DNA of 8,678 nt. It comes from Caryophanales bacterium UBA4869 (GTDB lineage Bacteria > Bacillota_I > Bacilli_A > RFN20 > CAG-288). The stretch's first letter is position 1, and the number at the start of each line of letters is the position of its first letter. The translations under genes were made by a program, and so were the position numbers. The stretch lies in contig DHDT01000066.1 in NCBI GenBank assembly GCA_002399505.1, forward strand, positions 2,833-11,510. Reading direction: 5' to 3'. Positions 7,098 to 8,678 of this stretch are shown here, one piece after another. The notes below the pieces were generated by a model, which saw nothing but the letters and a program-made list of their open reading frames with translations, ran no database searches and was not told the origin of the DNA.

Positions 7098-7128
7098 AAA
7101 AAAGGAACCCGGATGAACAGGTCCCTTT
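7098..7128 (-). terminator. Rho-independent terminator of LRR paralogue 2
   Basis: On the minus strand an 11-bp stem (7128-7118 with 7111-7101, including two G-U pairs) closes a 6-base loop and ends in six U (7103-7098). It begins 11 bases after the stop codon and separates this gene from paralogue 1. Confidence 0.9.
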
Positions 7129-7139
7129 AGAGACTTTAA

Positions 7140-8399
7140 TTAATCGTAGTAGTAGAAGTGAGTATCAGCACTGTCTGAACTATAATCCCAGTCACTGGCG
7201 AAATTGCTTTCGGTTTGATAAGAGAGGTTATAGAGGCTGACGGCAACGTAGTTCTGGCATCCGCGGATGAAACCGGAACCGATATAGCTGATGGTTCCAG
7301 GAATATGGACATAGAGGTTGGTCTTATACTGCTTATTTCTCTGCTGATAGGCAAAGGAATACTGACCGATACTTTCGATTCCACTGTTTCTGAGATCGAC
7401 GGTTCCGCTGATATTGCAGCTATTGAAGGCATATTCGGAAATGGCTCTTATCTTGGCGTTGCTGAAGATGACATTGGCATCATAATTCCATTTGAATGCG
7501 CCTTTTCCGATGGTGTCAATTTTGGCGTTTGTGAAGTTTACAGTATTGAGTTTTCTGCAGTTTCTGAAAGATTCCTCTCCGATAGTAGTTATATCAGTTC
7601 CAGTCATATCGAGTGTTCCGATTGAAGCTTCTGCAAAGGCACCATAACCGATAGTCTTTAAGGAGGTGTTGTTCTTTAAGTCTATGTTATTGAAGGTGGC
7701 CTGATAGAAAGCATACTGATCGATTGAGAAAAGCTTATTGCCAAAGAGAGCAGAATCAGTGAAAGTGGCAGAACGGAAGGCATCACTGCCGATGGTTTCG
7801 ATATTGTTTTCGGAAGTGAAGGAGACATTTCTGATCTGAGTGCCATAGAAGGCTCTGGAAGCAATTTTTGTAGCAGTTGGAGGCAAAACGACCTTGAAGG
7901 AGTTGAAGGAATTAGTGAAGGTCCAGCCTACGCCGATATCGGTTATAGGATGAATCAGAAGAGAACCGGTATCACGAGAATACTCAGCATAATAAGCAGG
8001 GAATTCGACTTCGGTAAATTTGGCCGCTCCATTGACCCAGTTGACATAGTAGTAGGAAAGGGCCATAGGACTGTCATCAGTATAATATCCATCACTGGTA
8101 ATGTAGGTGCTCTGGAAGGTAAGGTAGTTACCATGCTTATCAACATTCCTGACAATATTTCCAAATTCATCGTAATAGCCAGGAGCATTGATATCGGGAC
8201 GGGATCCGAAGTTCCAATCAGGAACATTGATGTCTCCGACATCAGCGGAAGCCTGATTTTTATTGGAATCAAAGACCCAGGCACCATTTGCCTGACTTAC
8301 GGCAATACCAAAACCTGTTCCGACTAATGCCAGAATGCTAGGAACGATAATTCTTAACAGGTTCTTTCTTTTCATAATAATGGTTTCTGCATCAACCAT
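7140..8399 (-). CDS. Exported BspA-like leucine-rich-repeat protein (LRR_5 type), paralogue 2
   Basis: A 419-residue predicted surface or secreted protein. A positive n-region (K10-R-K) and hydrophobic segment (about 14-34) ending in AVSQA give a likely signal peptide cut near residue 37. The shared module follows (W41-V-F, PDW 60-62, YYDEFGN 75-81, PAYY 134-137, HPITDIG 150-156, LPPT 172-175). Then come nine LRR_5 repeats with the [AGS]-F mark at 183, 207, 230, 254, 277, 301, 324, 348 and 377, spaced 24, 23, 24, 23, 24, 23, 24 and 29. The C-terminal cap keeps SNFASDWDY (398-406). No wall anchor is seen. Start choice is uncertain. ATG 8399 has an AGGCGG site 4 bases upstream; ATG 8375 begins MKRKN, matching the MKRKS of paralogue 1, but has no ribosome binding site. 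The gene has its own promoter and terminator. Three hand-counted lines average 44% GC, higher than its paralogue. Binding target unknown. Confidence 0.88.
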   Translation of the reverse strand: MVDAETIIMKRKNLLRIIVPSILALVGTGFGIAVSQANGAWVFDSNKNQASADVGDINVPDWNFGSRPDINAPGYYDEFGNIVRNVDKHGNYLTFQSTYITSDGYYTDDSPMALSYYYVNWVNGAAKFTEVEFPAYYAEYSRDTGSLLIHPITDIGVGWTFTNSFNSFKVVLPPTATKIASRAFYGTQIRNVSFTSENNIETIGSDAFRSATFTDSALFGNKLFSIDQYAFYQATFNNIDLKNNTSLKTIGYGAFAEASIGTLDMTGTDITTIGEESFRNCRKLNTVNFTNAKIDTIGKGAFKWNYDANVIFSNAKIRAISEYAFNSCNISGTVDLRNSGIESIGQYSFAYQQRNKQYKTNLYVHIPGTISYIGSGFIRGCQNYVAVSLYNLSYQTESNFASDWDYSSDSADTHFYYYD

Positions 8400-8403
8400 T
8401 TGG

Positions 8404-8409
8404 CCGCCT
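8404..8409 (-). promoter_or_regulatory. Weak ribosome binding site of LRR paralogue 2
   Basis: On the minus strand AGGCGG, one mismatch from AGGAGG, lies 4 bases before ATG 8399. The spacing is short. It is the reason for preferring 8399 over the in-frame ATG at 8375. It follows directly on the palindrome at 8418-8437. Confidence 0.45.
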
Positions 8410-8417
8410 AAATAAAC

Positions 8418-8437
8418 ATATCAGCAATTGCTGATAT
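8418..8437 (-). promoter_or_regulatory. Perfect 20-bp palindrome in the leader of LRR paralogue 2
   Basis: ATATCAGCAA followed by TTGCTGATAT is a perfect palindrome that ends 18 bases before ATG 8399, just ahead of the ribosome binding site. A second perfect 10-bp palindrome, CTGATATCAG (8431-8440), overlaps its right end. In RNA it forms eight pairs around an AAUU loop. It may be an operator or an RNA hairpin controlling translation. Confidence 0.65.
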
Positions 8438-8505
8438 CAGGAGTTGAAGACGGACTCGTATCTGATTTAAATAAACTCAGCCCTCTCGACAGTTAATGCT
8501 CCTTA

Positions 8506-8534
8506 ATTATAGATGATGGAATACAATATTTCAA
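8506..8534 (-). promoter_or_regulatory. Sigma-A promoter of LRR paralogue 2
   Basis: On the minus strand TTGAAA (8534-8529) and a perfect TATAAT (8511-8506) are separated by exactly 17 bases. Transcription would start near 8499, giving a leader of about 100 nt that contains the 20-bp palindrome. Confidence 0.75.
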
Positions 8535-8678
8535 CCTTCGTACTCAGTGAGGAACTTATTTTATCGCCTTTTAATATTCTGGTTAAGAAAACTCGTTGCA
8601 TAGTCTTACTTATCAATAGATAAAAACGGCGATGAAAAGGCAATATTTTAATTTATTTTGAGAAGGATAAACCAAAGT
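8535..8678. other. AT-rich window edge, no gene seen
   Basis: No reading frame of note. Small inverted repeats are present: TTATC at 8610-8614 with GATAA at 8619-8623, and GCCTTTT at 8566-8572 with AAAAGGC at 8635-8641. Neither has features of a terminator that I can support. Confidence 0.4.

Noticed and set aside
7215..7625. 136-codon open frame on the + strand opposite LRR paralogue 2
   Set aside because: It is antisense to a clear repeat protein, rich in Asp, Ile and Ser as expected from the complement of the repeats, and has no ribosome binding site or family resemblance.
7950..8327. 125-codon open frame on the + strand opposite the N-terminal part of LRR paralogue 2
   Set aside because: It is antisense to the signal peptide and shared module, and shows no recognisable domain or start signal.
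1..8678. CRISPR array, tRNA, rRNA, insertion sequence or phage genes
   Set aside because: No regularly spaced repeats, cloverleaf, rRNA segments, transposase motifs or phage proteins were found on reading both strands.

Overview
The window looks like chromosome of an anaerobic, fermentative, low-GC Gram-positive bacterium (Firmicutes/Bacillota, possibly Erysipelotrichia or a related gut or rumen Bacilli lineage). This rests on an oxygen-sensitive [FeFe] hydrogenase, strong GGAGG-type ribosome binding sites, AT-rich intergenic DNA (about 25-28% GC in lines counted by hand) and U-tailed hairpin terminators. TGG encodes Trp and hydA ends in TGA-TAG, so TGA is a stop codon and a Mycoplasma-type code is unlikely. 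The lineage is inference; no rRNA or tRNA is present.

Left half (618-4845, + strand): a tight three-gene operon, hydC-hydB-hydA, encoding a trimeric NAD-linked [FeFe] hydrogenase of the HydABC/HndACD type. HydC (NuoE-like, one [2Fe-2S]) and HydB (NuoF-like, FMN/NADH site plus extra Fe-S domains) form the NADH module. HydA carries the H-cluster and an N-terminal relay of Fe-S clusters. In characterised relatives the complex couples NADH and ferredoxin oxidation to H2 evolution, or the reverse, in the cytoplasm. A 14-bp hairpin terminator follows hydA. The maturation genes hydE, hydF and hydG are not in the window. HydA's H-cluster motifs deviate from the textbook form (TSCSPGW, VPC, MGC) while its proton pathway looks intact.

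Right half (5073-8399, - strand): two separately transcribed paralogous genes for exported leucine-rich-repeat proteins of the BspA/LRR_5 type, convergent with the hydrogenase operon. They share an N-terminal module (WxF, Px[WF], YYDEFGN, PAYY, HPITxIG) ahead of 9-11 repeats, and a C-terminal cap, but differ in GC content and repeat regularity. Each has a recognisable sigma-A promoter (TTGACA-17-TAAAAT and TTGAAA-17-TATAAT) and a predicted leader of about 100-120 nt. Each also has a perfect palindrome 18-19 nt before the start codon: 16 bp in one, 20 bp in the other, with unrelated sequences. This position-conserved but sequence-divergent element is the most unusual regulatory signal here and suggests individual control of each surface protein, by protein operators or leader RNA hairpins.

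The remaining DNA (1-560, 4889-5072, 6812-7094, 8535-8678) is AT-rich and holds no convincing gene. The exception worth noting is a GC-richer island at about 437-560 with an inverted repeat and a weak 43-codon minus-strand reading frame.
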